Positions 40,210 to 53,300 of a DNA stretch of 64,000 nt are shown piece by piece. The notes under the pieces were generated by a model, which was given only the letters and a program-made list of their open reading frames with translations, was not told the origin of the DNA and searched no databases. The stretch lies in contig OZ316897.1 of assembly GCA_973895155.1 (NCBI GenBank), positions 13,640,001 to 13,704,000 of the forward strand, read 5' to 3'. Source of the stretch: Marsupella aquatica. Taxonomy: Eukaryota; Marchantiophyta. How positions within the stretch are numbered: position 1 is the stretch's first letter; each line of letters starts with the position of its first letter. Both the position numbers and the translations under genes were made by a program.

Positions 40210-43200
40210 ATGCCAGGACTGGCGAGAGACGTCTTGCGCTGGCTTGTAGCCCTCAATCTCTCCTTTCCCATAAAAAACATAAAACGGTATGCGGTGGTTC
40301 CCTCAACTGCTCTCCAAACCCTCAAACGCTGCTGCACACTTTTTGGACGTAATTCGAATATTGGTTAGTCCATCTTCGTCTCAAACCTCTCAAGTTTTTG
40401 TTCTGATTTTGGACCATGCCAAACTCGGAAACGCAAACCCAAAACCTACGATTGAGTTCTTTACCGGACTTCAGTTGGCTTTGTGCTGTTGTGCTAAAGT
40501 CAATTCCGTAGTACCTCTCGCTGTACATCGGGAACCTTAGGGTTCGACTTGGTGACCTACTGGAGCGTGGGGCACAAAGTCTTGCACAAATCTCGCAACT
40601 ATGCAAATGGGTGTTTTCACTGGACTAATCGATGCCATTCTGCTTAAAGATACGAGCGAGGTCTGGGGCTGGTTGGGTTCTCACATGGGAATCGGTCGAC
40701 CAATTCTTTGCTATCAGTTGCCTCTGTACATTACCGATAGATACAATTTTCATAGAAATCCAGACTTTTGTAATTCATCGTCGCGAACTTCTAACAAGTG
40801 TGCTGCTAGCTCCTTGTTAGGGATTTTCCGCGATATTTACATTTTTAGGTACGGGTCATAATCAATTTGGGAAATAACATTCGTCACTTGAACTGCCATC
40901 GCTGAGCCAGGGTAAGTTCCTGTCCCAAGTTCATCATGTTCTGCGGCGGGATGGGTCTGTAGCCAATAAATACACTTTTGGACTCTCGGCGTTCAATGCC
41001 TGGTTAGAAACTCATAATTATTCTATAGCTTTGGACTGGTGGAACTTGAACAAATCGTTTATCCTCCACACGTTACTGGGTTACTTAGGGTTCTATTAGT
41101 CTGCTCTTCCTGAGACCAAAAACAATTAAAATGCCTCTTTAAAAGCTAATACAATTTGAAATCTTAATTGGACGCAGGGATTTTTCAAATGGTTTTATGG
41201 TGGCTGAAATATTTTCACGCTATTTCCCTGCGGACATACACATGCATTCATATGACTACGGGAGCCGAGTAGCTTCCAAGAGGGACAACTGGGAGCAGCT
41301 GAACAAATTTTTTCGGGTACGTTCAGTTGTCGTTGGCTTCTTGTTCGTATAATTCGATTACTTTGCCAAATTTCTTGATTGGTTTCCTTGTCTAATATGC
41401 CTTCGCTAGCAGTGATGTTTCTCCCAAGTGACATGCGTAGTACATTTGCATGCATCTGTTAGTCTTTGTCAGTAAACAAACGTTCAGGAAAGAGAGACCA
41501 CGGGTGAAGCAGGTTCAGTTGGCAACTTAATTCTATATTCATTCCTGTGTGTCATATCATGCCTGTTATTTGTATCTTAAGTACGACTCAAACTTCTGCT
41601 CCGGCCTAGCAGAGTCGGTAGTATGTATTTTTCTTAGCATTCATCGTCATTATTTCATTTTTCCCCCTACCATCCCCCTACCACCACCGCCACCCCCCCT
41701 CAAGCCAATAATCTGTTCCTGGCCTCAAGTATGGATCCGTGGCCTTTTAAGTTCATTCTCTTTTCGCAGAAAAAGGGCTTTGTTGTTCAAAGCCATGAAA
41801 TTGAGAACATTATCTACTGCAAAACAGAAGAAGGAGCTGGGCCACTCTTGGGGCGCATGTACAACTTCTTGACCCAAAAGATGTGAGTCCTGTCTCTGTT
41901 TTGTTATATCTCCAATTATTCAATCCGTGTGCAGAAAACCAGCATCTTTTCTACTTCACTGTTCCCAAAATGGGGAGTTTCCTTGTGGTCCTGCTGGGGA
42001 GAGGACTCTTCTAAATGAATGGTTGCAGTGCCGCCCTTGTCGCTAAGAAGGACATGGTAGAAAACGTTAGAAGACATTATGGTCTATGTTTGGCGCCATT
42101 GTAATGTTTACTTTTGTCTGGTTCTCTCTGCAATGCATAGTTGAAGGATTTCAATGGTGAACATCAGCAGCTGGCTAGGTGCTCTGCAATTTGTCCTTCC
42201 TTAGTTCTGTTTTAGAACGCTTCGTGTAAAGTATTCTGTCACTGGTTCAAGCATTAACAATCAAGCAAATCAACTACATATCTCCGACTGTATGGAAGTG
42301 AGAGGCTCCCTGCTTAGGGTCCTGGTTGGTCGATTAACGACTTGGATGAACGATTACAAAGAATACAAGAATCCCAACGTGTTAAGAACGCGGAAAGATA
42401 CTCTATTTAACCGAGTAGAGCAGTGAGTACTCCTTCGAGTATTTGCAGAAAGCGCCACACAATTTTAGGAATGGATTCAGATTCCGTAACTCGTTTCAAG
42501 CCACTAAAAATTTTGTAATGATTGAATAAAGCAAGTTTTCCTGCCAGCTTGAATTCACATTTCTAAGTACGTATTTTATGCGGATTGTCTGATGCTAGGT
42601 GTAAACCTGAAGATCGCCAGAGTGCGGAACTCTGTAAACAACAGAATGATTCCTTTGAGCAAGGCTGGAACCCAGAAGCTGCATTGGAGGTGCCTCCTAG
42701 CAATTGCAGAGAAGACCACGACCAGTATTCACGCAGTGAGAGTGGCACATCTTCCTGCAACCGTGGTGAATACGAAGAAGATACAGGTTACTCTAGACAT
42801 AGAGATGCTATGTCGGTGGAGGACTTCTATCATGGGGCTATCAAACTTGACCCCATGTATGAAAGTGACTCCCTTTTCAAAATGGACGATGAAGAATATA
42901 TATTCGACTTGACAGCCTCCCCCGAGAATGCTGGCAGGTTTGCTCTTCAAGCGGAAGAACAAAGACATAAGAGTGGGAGTCTAGGACTAGTTTCAAGATA
43001 CAAGGGATCCAGTGCAATTGAAAGAGCTAGGCAAAGAGAGGTGAAAAAAGTGGTGGATTTGGCAAAAGCAGGCGCAAGAGGCGAAGAACTAAGGTTTGCG
43101 GAGTTAGCTCGCAAGGCCAGAGTCGAAGCTGGTCTTGCTTTTCGAAGCCCACATCGAGAGGTTAGCTAAACATTTAGTGCGTAATAGTTTCTTTGTGCCG

Positions 43201-44509
43201 CCACTGCTAATCCTGCTTGTTTCGAGATAAGAAGATGCCCCAGTTTCAATATATCCGTTCTACAAGAACAACGTATTCTATTTAAGGAAGTAGTCTCTTT
43301 TTATACATGGGAACTCTCATAGTCATGTACTAGGGTTTACAATCATGATCTGAAACCAGAAAAACACAAGGAAATATGTGGAAATATCCCCTCAATGATT
43401 TGCCTGAATTTAGCTGTCCTTTTCATGCAGAGGACATACAAGCAATACACTTTGCCCGACTACAGACAGCAGAAGCAATTTGGCTATGTGGAGCTAGGAA
43501 GATTAGGTCCCGGTGACCCAACACCAGAGCTGGTTGGCAAGGTTGTAGTCCGATTTGTTCCAGCCTAGATTAAGATTCGCACATATTGCATGGTCATCAC
43601 AGGAAAATGTTGGAGTTAGTCACTTATGAGTGTCATCTGTGTCCGTTTTTGAAGATATATTCAAAGTGTTCGGCAGATATCTGATTGGTCGTTTAGTTGT
43701 CTTTGCCTTGCATCGAAGGTTGTACAGTTTAGAAAGCAAAAAATAGACCAGCTGGTGTTTTTAGCAATAATTAGTATGCGTTATTGCGACCAAAATTGCT
43801 CAAGTTGTTTGTCCTTGACAGGTTTCTATCGTCTTCGTCTTGGGGAATCTGTTAAAACCGAAGACCGTTATCTTCTTTTCCAAACTAACTCGTAGGGTTG
43901 GTCCTCAGAGGGAGAAACTTGCACAACGAAAAGAGTTTGGTCGCCATGCTAGGAGCTGCAACATTATGTCACATACAAATCCAACTGTACGTCTCGTCAG
44001 GGACTGCTGAACTTAATTGCTTTCCATATTTCGGATCGAGGGATATGGTTGTAGATGCGGAGAGAAAGATGCGTTGGATAACTAACCTTCGCTACTGTGG
44101 ATTTGTTGACCATTTCAGCTTGTGGATTATAGCAAGACAGTCAAGACAGATGCTGCCTCCTCTAGGAAAAAGGTACTCATGTACCATTAAAGAATCTAGG
44201 ACATGACGATCCCTACTGATTTCCACTTTGTGAAATCTCCTGCGTATTTCTAATATCTACTAAATGCGGCTAGAAAATTTATATCCCCATCGATTGACAA
44301 GTAGAATATCATGCGTGAAGCAGGCGCTTGCATTTGCATCCAAGATCCCAAAGCCAAAACTGAAGATTCCGACTAAGGACGCACAGAAAAATCTTCTACC
44401 GATTCAAAATCCGCACGCTATGTCAGACCTCCAGATTCTTGAAGCAAAGCATCAGTCTGATAAGCTGCACATCGAGGTGATCATATCAATGTGTCCTTTC
44501 AAACCATAG
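40210..44509 (+). CDS. CH-like (SPATA4/CH_2) domain protein with JHY-like C-terminal motif
   Basis: Eight exons by eye: 40210-40286, 41178-41316, 41770-41882, 42318-42422, 42599-43160, 43431-43541, 43909-43986 and 44324-44509. All are GT-AG with agreeing phases, about 456 residues. Residues 5-110 form a CH_2 domain as in sperm proteins SPATA4 and SPEF1 ([55 protein letters not shown]). A short [18 protein letters not shown] exon follows, then a charged 190-residue linker. Near 335-400 are [20 protein letters not shown] and [15 protein letters not shown], then [12 protein letters not shown], a pattern I associate with the ciliary protein JHY. Such families act on axonemal microtubules, so expression in developing sperm cells is the expected role (inference). 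The 3' end is uncertain: after exon 8 the frame stops at 44509, or it may splice to 45361-45486 (phase 0, acceptor GTTGCGCAG). Confidence 0.75.
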
Positions 44510-45513
44510 TCACATAGTCTACGATCTTTCTATACAGACTGGGCTGTACCTTGAAATCTTCACACATATAGTAGGACTCTGATATAGGTCTTGCTCAATT
44601 ACCAAAGGAAAGGCTGTACCTTGAATCTTCACACATCTAACAGGCCTGTGGTGTCTTGCTCACAATCACCAAAGAGTCAGCCAATTCTTAAACCTGGTCG
44701 TAAATTATTCCATTTTTCTGATGGGTACATTCAAGTCCTATACCTGCCCTCTGCCTCTAGATTTGCATTGACTCGGCTTGACGCATTGGTTGTGGGTTCT
44801 TTCATCAGTCTATTCGGCGAGACTTGGAGCACTTTCTCAGATGACGAATATAAAATATATCTTGATGGGCCCGCCTCACGGAAGAACCAGCGTGACCCCA
44901 GGAGGATACATTTCCTGGTCTTTGGGAAGACATGTCATGGCTAGCTTTGTGTATAGTAACAGGTGAAGAGAAAATGTAAATTATGATAACAGACGGAAGA
45001 TGAATTTTGCATTGTTTTACAGCTGACTTGCAGTGGATCTGTAATGACATATTACCTCGTCTCACTATCTCGTCGTATTTTTGAGCTTGCAGTCTAGAAG
45101 CTACTCTTTGGGCCCTCTTAAAGTCTGCACAGAATGTTCTTGAACTGGTCGCACTAGTATCAGTGGACCAAATTCACGTGTATCAAAACCTCATGATTTG
45201 CGGTACTCAGTTTTCCATATGCAATGCTGGATGATGGTCGTGTTATGTTGGTACTACTTTCTCCAATGCAATTGAGTAAGTTGAGGTGAGAATGATGATG
45301 AACAGATGCATGAGAATCCTTCCCTCACAACTGTTAAATGTGTCACTTAATGTTGCGCAGAATGCAGAGATCTCTTACCAGTTGAAGCATTTGTGTTGCC
45401 GTTCCAGGAGAGACTCCTCAGAAATGTCTTCTAGTTTGCCTAAGGGCTGGGTTCCATGGGCCAGGGTAGGGAGTACAATCCTCTGACACCCCTGGGCCAG
45501 AATACGCTGTGTT
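44510..45513 (+). other. 3' flank of the CH_2/JHY-like gene with a candidate terminal exon
   Basis: A duplicated phrase GGCTGTACCTTGAA.TCTTCACACAT occurs at about 44540 and 44610. The stretch 45361-45486 (NAEISYQLKHLCCRSRR... to a TGA) could be an alternative last exon because an AG acceptor precedes it in the right phase. Otherwise no gene is recognised. Confidence 0.35.
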
Positions 45514-45785
45514 CCAAGGTGTTTTGGACTTGAGAGCCAATGAGAATGCCCCACTGCCACACAGGGATTTGGGGGCTTAGGTACCTCTGGACTTCAACAG
45601 GGAGTGTAAGGGAAAATTGTACTCCCTAGTACAGTATTTGTACACCCCAAGGTGTTTTGGACTTGAGAGCCAATGAGAATGCCCTGCACTGGTACTAAAC
45701 AGGGGCAGGGGGTTTAGGTACTCCTGGAGTTCAACAGGGAGTGTGAGGAAAATGATACCTCCCTACTACAATACTTGTACACCCC
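45514..45785. repeat. tandem duplication, units of about 133-139 bp
   Basis: The unit beginning CCAAGGTGTTTTGGACTTGA at 45514 is repeated from 45647. Both contain GAGCCAATGAGAATGCCC, TTCAACAGGGAGTGT and a TTTGTACACCCC/CTTGTACACCCC end. The copies have diverged by substitutions and small indels. No coding signal. Confidence 0.8.
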
Positions 45786-47280
45786 TTGGTCCCTGATAAC
45801 GTGGTAACCTTATTGGCTCAAACATTTGGTCACATATCTGTACTCACTCCCAGCCCATGGAACGTAGCCCTAAATCATGTACTGTATACCTTGCTGGAAG
45901 AAGTCAATCCAAGTCAATCCCGTACTTGTAGTGTGGACATGAGGATTTTCCCAAATGTTGCTGATGTTTCAAACAAATTGAAATAAATGATCTTATCTGC
46001 TCTCATTTGGTCAAGAATCCTTGGATGCAAGTGTGCTGCCATTTGGACAAGACTCCTTGGGATACAACTAATTTCGTTCTCAAAAAGCCCTTGTGAACCT
46101 TTGAGGAACCCCAATGGACCGAAACTATATTTCAGGAAAAACTGACATAACACGTCTTACAATTCCATTCAGATTGTGACCTGCAAATAAGTGCACACCG
46201 GCTACAGTAGAGAATCTGTCCATTCTAGTCGCTTTTCAGTCCGTTGTAGCTGGTCTTACTTTGTGGAGACTTTGTCACATACATGTGAAAGATTTTGCCC
46301 CTCAGCACCTGTCCTTTGCATTGTCGCAGAATTTTTTCAGTAAGTTTCCAATATCAATTGCACGTTGTCAATTGTTAGTGAATTGTGTTCACAGAAATTT
46401 CAGCGTTTCCTTGTCATGTGGTCTCAGGGTCAGCTACGAGTTGACATCAGTAGGAAATACAGCTGCGAATGCAAGGCATCAAACACATTCACCAAGCTGA
46501 CAGGTGCACCTCGTTCTCAACACTTCATCAATCTGCCATTCATGTGTCTGCTTCATGAGAAATTTTGTATTATAGTGCTTGAAAAATTTGTGTGTGTGTG
46601 CTACGCCTGCTTCGGGAGGAATTTCGTATAAATTTCTGTCAAAGAATAGTGTTAATGCTGCGCCTGCTTGGGGGGGGGGGAAGACTTCAACAGAGATTAG
46701 ACTCAAGAAATTTGGAATGTTGTTGTTGTCTATTCTCAAGCAATAATATGGAGAGAAAATGTTGTTCAGTGGAGTCTTTCTCGCTCTGCTCTGGGCATTG
46801 TGATATATACAAAGAAATTACGATCACCCACCTAGTACTCAGCCGTCAGTCCTAGCTTGAAGTGCCTTGCTAAAATTAATGGAAGGAAATCTGTGAACAT
46901 TGGGCCCCAATCCAGTCGCTCCATCCAACCAGCCAATATTGATCCTGAGTGGATTGACCTTGTTGTCGATTGAAAAGCAAAAAATAATGTTGTAGATTCT
47001 GCTGCCTGACGCAATGAGATTGAAAAGGCAAAACCAATGTTGACCTGCCTGATTCTGCTGCTGACGTAGTGATATTGAAAAGACAAATCCAGTCTTGAGC
47101 TGCCCCATGCTGTGACATTGCTTTGTTAGATTGTTCACTACCTACTTTATTTCAATGCACATCACAAGAACTTAGGTGCACCCATATGGCTCCATGTCTT
47201 ATTAATGCCTTAGTTTGTAAAAAGCGTCATGTTAGTTTATATCATTTTGATAGTTTTGGGTTCCAAAGTCTCTATTTTTG
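45786..47280. other. intergenic stretch with small repeats
   Basis: No gene recognised. A G-run of about 13 lies near 46670. At about 46930-47110 an imperfect unit of about 62 bases (ATTCTGCTGC, TGACG, TATTGAAAAG.CAAA) is repeated two to three times. The frames over it are shadows of the repeat. Confidence 0.4.
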
Positions 47281-49679
47281 CCTAATTTGCACTTCTTGAA
47301 TTTACACTACCTGGCTTAGAAACATCTCTTAGTTCATACCATTGTGAGAAACTAAATTTTTGTGCTGGACGTGAGTCCCAAAACACCCATCTGGCCTCTA
47401 CCATCTCCCTCTCGATAGTATTAATGGCACAAAATCGCAAAACATCACTAGACCTATTCATTCGGAGTTGTGCAGGCTGGTGGGGGACACACAACCTGAC
47501 AATTATGACCCTCCTTATGACAAATTGAGCACTTCTGATGCTTTTTTGCTGCAAGTTGCTCATTTGCTATAGTTCTCTCAAACCTGCACATTCAAACATT
47601 ACAAGTCAGGTTTAATAGATAATATATAGGTATGAGATGGGACAATCTTCCTTAAAGGATTCAAGAAGTTTATTCTAAGAACTGGTTGTACTTACCGGGA
47701 TGCCTTCCTTTTCATGGACTTACTCATCTTCTTATCTGTTGGTACTATCAAAGGCTCACTGCAGTTATCGTGTACCTTCAAACCACTCAAGGAAATAGGT
47801 GGCAAATTGACCATATAAGCAAGAACCTGTATCCAGGTAAACAAATGGTAATTAGTGGGTTGGAAAATAACAAATTGGGTAATAGTGGATGTTCCAATGA
47901 CAAATGTATGTGGTTTTAAAGCATAATAGGGGATTGAACATGACACATGGTTCTTAGCTTTCCATATGTCATCAATGTAAGCCTTTTCATCCATTCCACG
48001 GTTTTGACAAAACTTCACTTGCATGAACACAAGGAAAACCCATCTCTTGCCACTCTTTGCACTCACAAACTTTCCACTCATGTCAATTGCCCATTCCCCT
48101 TGAGTGTCACACAACAAAGCAGATGTGAGAGAAGATGGGCGTTCCTCAACCCCCAGCATGAGCATATAAGACTTTAAGCATGATAGTAGCATGGGGTGTT
48201 AATGCATTTTCTCCAGTGGGCCAACCTATAAAAATAAGAGTAGTACAATGCACGGTCAGGCTTTGTCAAAAATTCAATTTACGAACACATATAAATCTGT
48301 GAAGTAAATTTCAACATGGTGAGTATTCCTTACTTGCGACTGCTGTTGCTCGATTGAAGTGCTTCACCATGGTGTAGTCCCGTAGTTCTTGCATGTCTTT
48401 AATGCAGGCCTCTTGCAAGTTTCCTTAATAACACCATTTAAAATCTCCACCACATTAGAGGTGGTATGTCCCCACCTAATTCATGCAACAGATAGTTACA
48501 CTCCTTATGAAGCACAAATGTTTGAATATGAAAGTACATGTGAGTAAGAAAAGATTTGGAAAACTTATAACATTACCTCAGTTGGTACAGGAAAGGCATG
48601 ATGAGAATATAATTTTGGATAAATGTCTCTGATGTACTCAAGGCCAGCTTGTTGTCGTGAGCTCAATGGCTTGTATTCATCCAACGCGTGAAGAAAATCC
48701 ACTGCTCTAACTTGGCAAGCCAACTCATCCATAACATAGTGTTAGTGAAAAGATCCAAAAAACTGAAAGAACAACCATAAAATGTTAGTGAAAAGACCAA
48801 AAACTTATGCCAAACCCTCAATAATTAACCAGACAATGCTCAAAAGGAGTGTACAATCATTTTCACAAACCTCATCGAAAAACCAATTCCCAATGGTCTG
48901 GTCTGAGTGAGTGATGACATCTGCTCGGATGTGTTTGGTGCAAAAATAATGAGTGGTATATGTTACCCCAAACAGTCTGCACTGCTGGAATAAAACCTTT
49001 GTCTCGATCACTAACAATGATGGTCTCCTTGCAAGTCCTCATTAGAGGATAAGAGTCACTCAAGTGACTCATGAACCACTCTCAATTCTCTTTATTCTCA
49101 ACTCCCACCACAGCCATGCTAACAAAAGTATCTGATCATTGCAGTCAAAGTAGTAGCAAGTAATACAACCATGATAGGAAACTCTCCAACTAAACATTAT
49201 TAAAAAAACTCTATGTTAGCACTTGAATGTTAAATTGCTACATCTTAACAAGGTGACTAACTCCCTAATCTAAATGTCAAATATCTTTGTGAAATTGGAC
49301 CATACTTATACCTGAGTGAGTAACATTCATCCCTACAAATGGCCTAACGTAGTTGAATGCATTTTGAGAGGATGCTGGAGCCATGTAAATTCGACAAAAT
49401 CACTTAATATCAGATGGATAGGTCTGATAGAAGATATGGGCCCCAGGATTACTCTGGTTCACTTTCCCAACATAAGAAGGGATCATCTTGAATGATGTAG
49501 CTTGGTCACCCCCAATTTTTGTCACCACTCGAAGTCGTGCTTTCTAGGCTGTCCACTTTGTGGAGTCAGCAGAATGAGTCTCCCTCAGAATTCCTTGCAA
49601 ATCCTTATTGGAGGTATCCTGGTTCACTCTTATAGTAGGCTCAACTTTCTCCTCAACCCACCATGCCTCCCGAGATGCC
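47281..49679 (-). pseudogene. Mutator-like (MULE) transposase, central and C-terminal part, broken
   Basis: Read from 49679 downward. Segments are SREAWWVEEKVEPTIRVN and LQGILRETHSADSTKWTA (about 49550-49675), a FVGMNVTHSG motif (about 49320-49350) where MULEs usually have a catalytic Asp, VGVENKEN then a stop in place of Trp (about 49080-49125), IIVSDRDKGFIPAV (about 48985-49030), a degenerate SWIM-like region (about 47900-48150) and a CCHC zinc knuckle CSICHKEGHNCQVVC (about 47485-47531). Frames change several times, so it is dead. The N-terminal part continues beyond the Copia insertion at 56254-56640. The protein family cuts and pastes Mutator elements; no long terminal inverted repeats were found. 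Confidence 0.75.
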
Positions 49680-50136
49680 TGTTGAGCATAGACGACGATC
49701 GCAACGGCAAGCCCATGAACCATCCAACGCACAATAGTCGACACAAGAGATACGTGGTTCACCTCCTTGAGGCTACGTCCACGGGAACACACAAGAGAGC
49801 TTTACTGAACTCTAAGCCCGTCGGCTATACCGAGTCTCCACAGTGTAAGCTCTCCCTATCTCTCAAGTGGCTCCATAACAATGAGCCTTGGTTCTACCTC
49901 TCCAAGCACACATGCCTCTTATGATATAGTGTGCAACTTAGTTGTACCTAACCACATAGTTGTACCTAATCACGTAGTTGTACCTAACCACATAGTTGTA
50001 CCTAATCACGTAGTTGTACCTAACCACATAGTTGTACCTAATCACGTAGTTGTACCTAACCACGTAGTTGTACCAACCCACGTTGTTGTACCAACCACGT
50101 CATACCTAACCTAGACGTAAGAGTAAATACCCAACA
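49680..50136 (-). repeat. 3' LTR of the young Copia element
   Basis: 457 bases, TG...CA ends. It contains the shared word GTGGACGTAGCC (minus; about 49771-49782) and a minisatellite of 18-base units (about 49939-50085). It adjoins the polypurine tract on the inner side. Confidence 0.95.
49939..50100. repeat. 18-bp minisatellite inside the 3' LTR
   Basis: Alternating units TAGTTGTACCTAACCACA and TAGTTGTACCTAATCACG, seven regular copies followed by about two degenerate ones (TTGTACCAACCCACG). On the minus strand it lies in the U3 (promoter) side of the LTR, where tandem repeats often act as enhancers. The same array is at 56056-56217 in the other LTR. Confidence 0.85.
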
Positions 50137-50147
50137 ATCTTCCCCTT
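50137..50147 (-). promoter_or_regulatory. polypurine tract of the young Copia element
   Basis: On the minus strand AAGGGGAAGAT lies directly before the 3' LTR, the plus-strand primer site for reverse transcription. Confidence 0.85.
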
Positions 50148-50327
50148 GACTCTGGTCTAGGGGAGAGTAATACTGCCAATGTATATGATCCCTCAGCGGG
50201 AAGTTCTGGACAGAAACCAAACCGGTTTCCCTCTCTAACTAGAGCAAACCAGAACTAAGCCGTAGCCTAATACATAGGAATGAGGAAGAGCATATATCAA
50301 TAATTACAATGAATGTTTAAGAAAACT

Positions 50328-53300
50328 CTACTTGTGATGCAATTGCAAAACCTGCAATACGTCACGGTGTTTAGAGAAACTCTCCAAAGGAATCACTTTG
50401 GTAAATGCGTCAGCCGGGTTGAGTTTACCATCAATCTTGACTAGCTCAAACAAATTATCAGACACAGCCTGCCTGATAAAATGGTACCTGACGTCAATGT
50501 GCTTCACTCTGCTGTCCATCACCTGGTTCACAGCAAGGTGGAGCGCACTTTGACTATCACAATGGAGCTTCACATTCCCCTGTGGCAATCCCATTTCAGT
50601 GATAAGTCTATCCAACCAAATCGCTTCCTTTGCTGCTTCCGCAGCTGCAACATACTCCGCTTCTGTAGTAGACTGAGCAATACACTTCTGCAAAGTAGAC
50701 CTCCAACTTATGCATCCACCGCCAAGTGTGAACACGTATCCTGTTGTTGATCTCCTTCGGTCCAAATCTTGTCCATAGTCAGAATCTACATAGCCAATCA
50801 ATGATCTAGCATTCTTTGCATTCGCATCAAATAAAAGACCATGATCCACGGTACCCTTCAAGTACCTGATAATCCACTTCACTGCTTCCCAGTGTACCTT
50901 CCCTGGATTCGACATGTACCTGCTCACCTTGCCCATAGCCATGGCAAGATCAGGTCTAGTGCAAGTCATCAAATACATGAGACTCCCCACTGCCTTGTCA
51001 TATGGAACCTTTGACATCAACCCCTTCTCTGTGTCATCCGTAGGACAGAACGCTGATGATAACTTGAAGTGTGGAGCCAACGGGGTACTTACTGGCTTGC
51101 TATTCTCCATGTTGAACCTTGCAATTACCTTCCTCGCATAACTGCTCTGCGTCAACCATAGTTTGCCAGCCTCCAAGTCCCTAGTGATCTCCATACCCAA
51201 AATCCTCTTAGCTGGCCCTAAGTCCTTCATCTTAAACTCTGCACTAAGCAGTGCCTTGAGCTTAACAATCTCAGACCTATCCTTGGCTGCAATTAGCATG
51301 TCATCCACATAAAGTACTAAAACAATGAACCCAAAGACAACATTCTTCACCGGTTTCAAATACACACAAGGGTCAAATACACTTCTGTGAAAACCTTGTG
51401 ACCGAATCCAATCGTCAAACCGCTTGTTCCACTGTCTTGGTGACTGCTTCAACCCATACAAGGATTTCAGCAATCTGCAAACTAATTCCTCCTGTCCTCT
51501 CTTCACAAAACCTAGCGGTTGTCTCATGAAGATCACCTCTTCCAATGTGCCATAGAGGAAAGCTGTGACAACATCCATCTGATCTAGGAGCAGACCAAAC
51601 ATTACAACAAGTACACACAATAGTCGTATTGTAGAGTACTTAGCAACTGGTGAGAAGACCTCATTGTAATCCACACCTTTCTCTTGTGTGAATCCCTTTG
51701 CTACCAATCTAGCCTTGTAGACCTTCGATCCACCTCCTATGGAATTATCCTTCAGCTTGTAAATCCACTTGCTGTCCACCACTTGCTGACCCTTAGGCAG
51801 CTTAACAAGCTCCCAAGTTTTGTTGTCCTTTAGTGACTGCATCTCCGTTTGCATTGCTGCAGTCCACTTCTGCTTCTCTTTTGAAGCACTTGCCTCATGA
51901 AATGAAGAAGGTTCTCCTTCTTCCAAAATTAACGCATCACCCTCATCATCAGCTGTAAAATCATCCTCTTGCAGTTGAGATGAATCAACCCACTGTCCAT
52001 ACCTTGATGGAGCGCGTACAGTGCGACCAGATGTTCTTCTAGCCGATGACTCCGGTTGATCTGCGTGTGCTGGTACAATTTGAAGCTCAACAGCATCCAC
52101 TTGTTGCTCACCAGCATCAACAAACTCCTCTGGTTCCTCTGGCATAGGAACCAGCTCCATAATTGGAGCAACTCCTTCTCTCCGGTCATGCACCTCATAA
52201 CCAATCTCCCCCTCAACGAGATCCGGGATAGGAGATTTTCCTTTGTCAGTACGGGAGATCTGAGTATTCTCCCCCTCCTTCAATAATCTAGATTCATTGA
52301 AGGAAACATCCCTACTAACAACGAGCTTACAGGCAATAGGATCCCATAGCCTATAGGCTTTCACACCACTCTGGTACCCAAGAAAAACACATTTCCTGGA
52401 GGTAGGATCCAACTTGGTCCTATTATGCTTTGGTGTGAGAGCATATGCATCACTTCCAAAAACTACCAAGCCATGATAGTCTGCTTGCCGCTTATAGCGC
52501 ATCTCAAACGGCGTTTTGAAATTGATAGCACTAGAAGGAGAAAGATTTACCAAATAAGCTGCGGTATTGACAGCTTCTGCCCAAAATTCTTGTGGTAAAC
52601 CTGATTGGCTCAACATACTCCGTGACCGCTCCAACAGTGTCCGATTGAGCCTCTTAGCGACACCATTCTGCTGCGGAGTATAAACTGTGGTGAGATGGCG
52701 AGTTATCCCCTGTTCTGAACAGTACTCTTCAAATTCCATTGAAGTGTACTCCCCGCCGTTGTCTGACCTCAGACTCTTCACCCTTGTATCCAAACACTTG
52801 ATCGTGTTTCCAGTCTGATTCTCCACCTGGGCCTTCCACTTCTTAAAAATGGACAAGACATCAGACTTATGCGTCATGAAATAAATCCACACAAATCTTG
52901 AGTAATCATCAATAAATGATACATAGTATAACTTTCCAGAGTGTGAGGGAGTCGGGGATGGACCCCACACGTCACTATGTATGTACTCAAGAACCGCTTT
53001 GGAACGATGAGTTCCAACACCAAAAGCACGACGATGCTGCTTTCCAAGAATGCAATGCTCACAAAACTCTAATTTACAAGATTGCAAATCAGAAATGAGT
53101 CCATTCTTCCGTAAGATAGCCAAACCCTTCTCACTCATGTGGCCTAGCCGTGAATGCCACAGTTGAGTCATCTCCTCGTGAGACTTGGTTACATTGGCCT
53201 CTCCACATACAGTATTGCCCTGTAACACATACAAATTCTTTTGTCTACTCCCCTTCAAAATCACTGTCTCTCCCGACCTGACTTGAAGTTCACCATCAAT

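Noticed and set aside
41940-42029. Possible exon after GTGTGCAG at 41937 in the CH_2/JHY-like gene
   Set aside because: The phase allows it but the frame reaches a stop at about 42028, while the exon at 42318 also fits the phase and continues the reading frame to the JHY-like exons.
49502-50114. Plus-strand frames over the LTR and its minisatellite (VVPNHV repeats)
   Set aside because: They come from the 18-bp repeat read in frame and from antisense LTR sequence. They occur identically in both LTRs.
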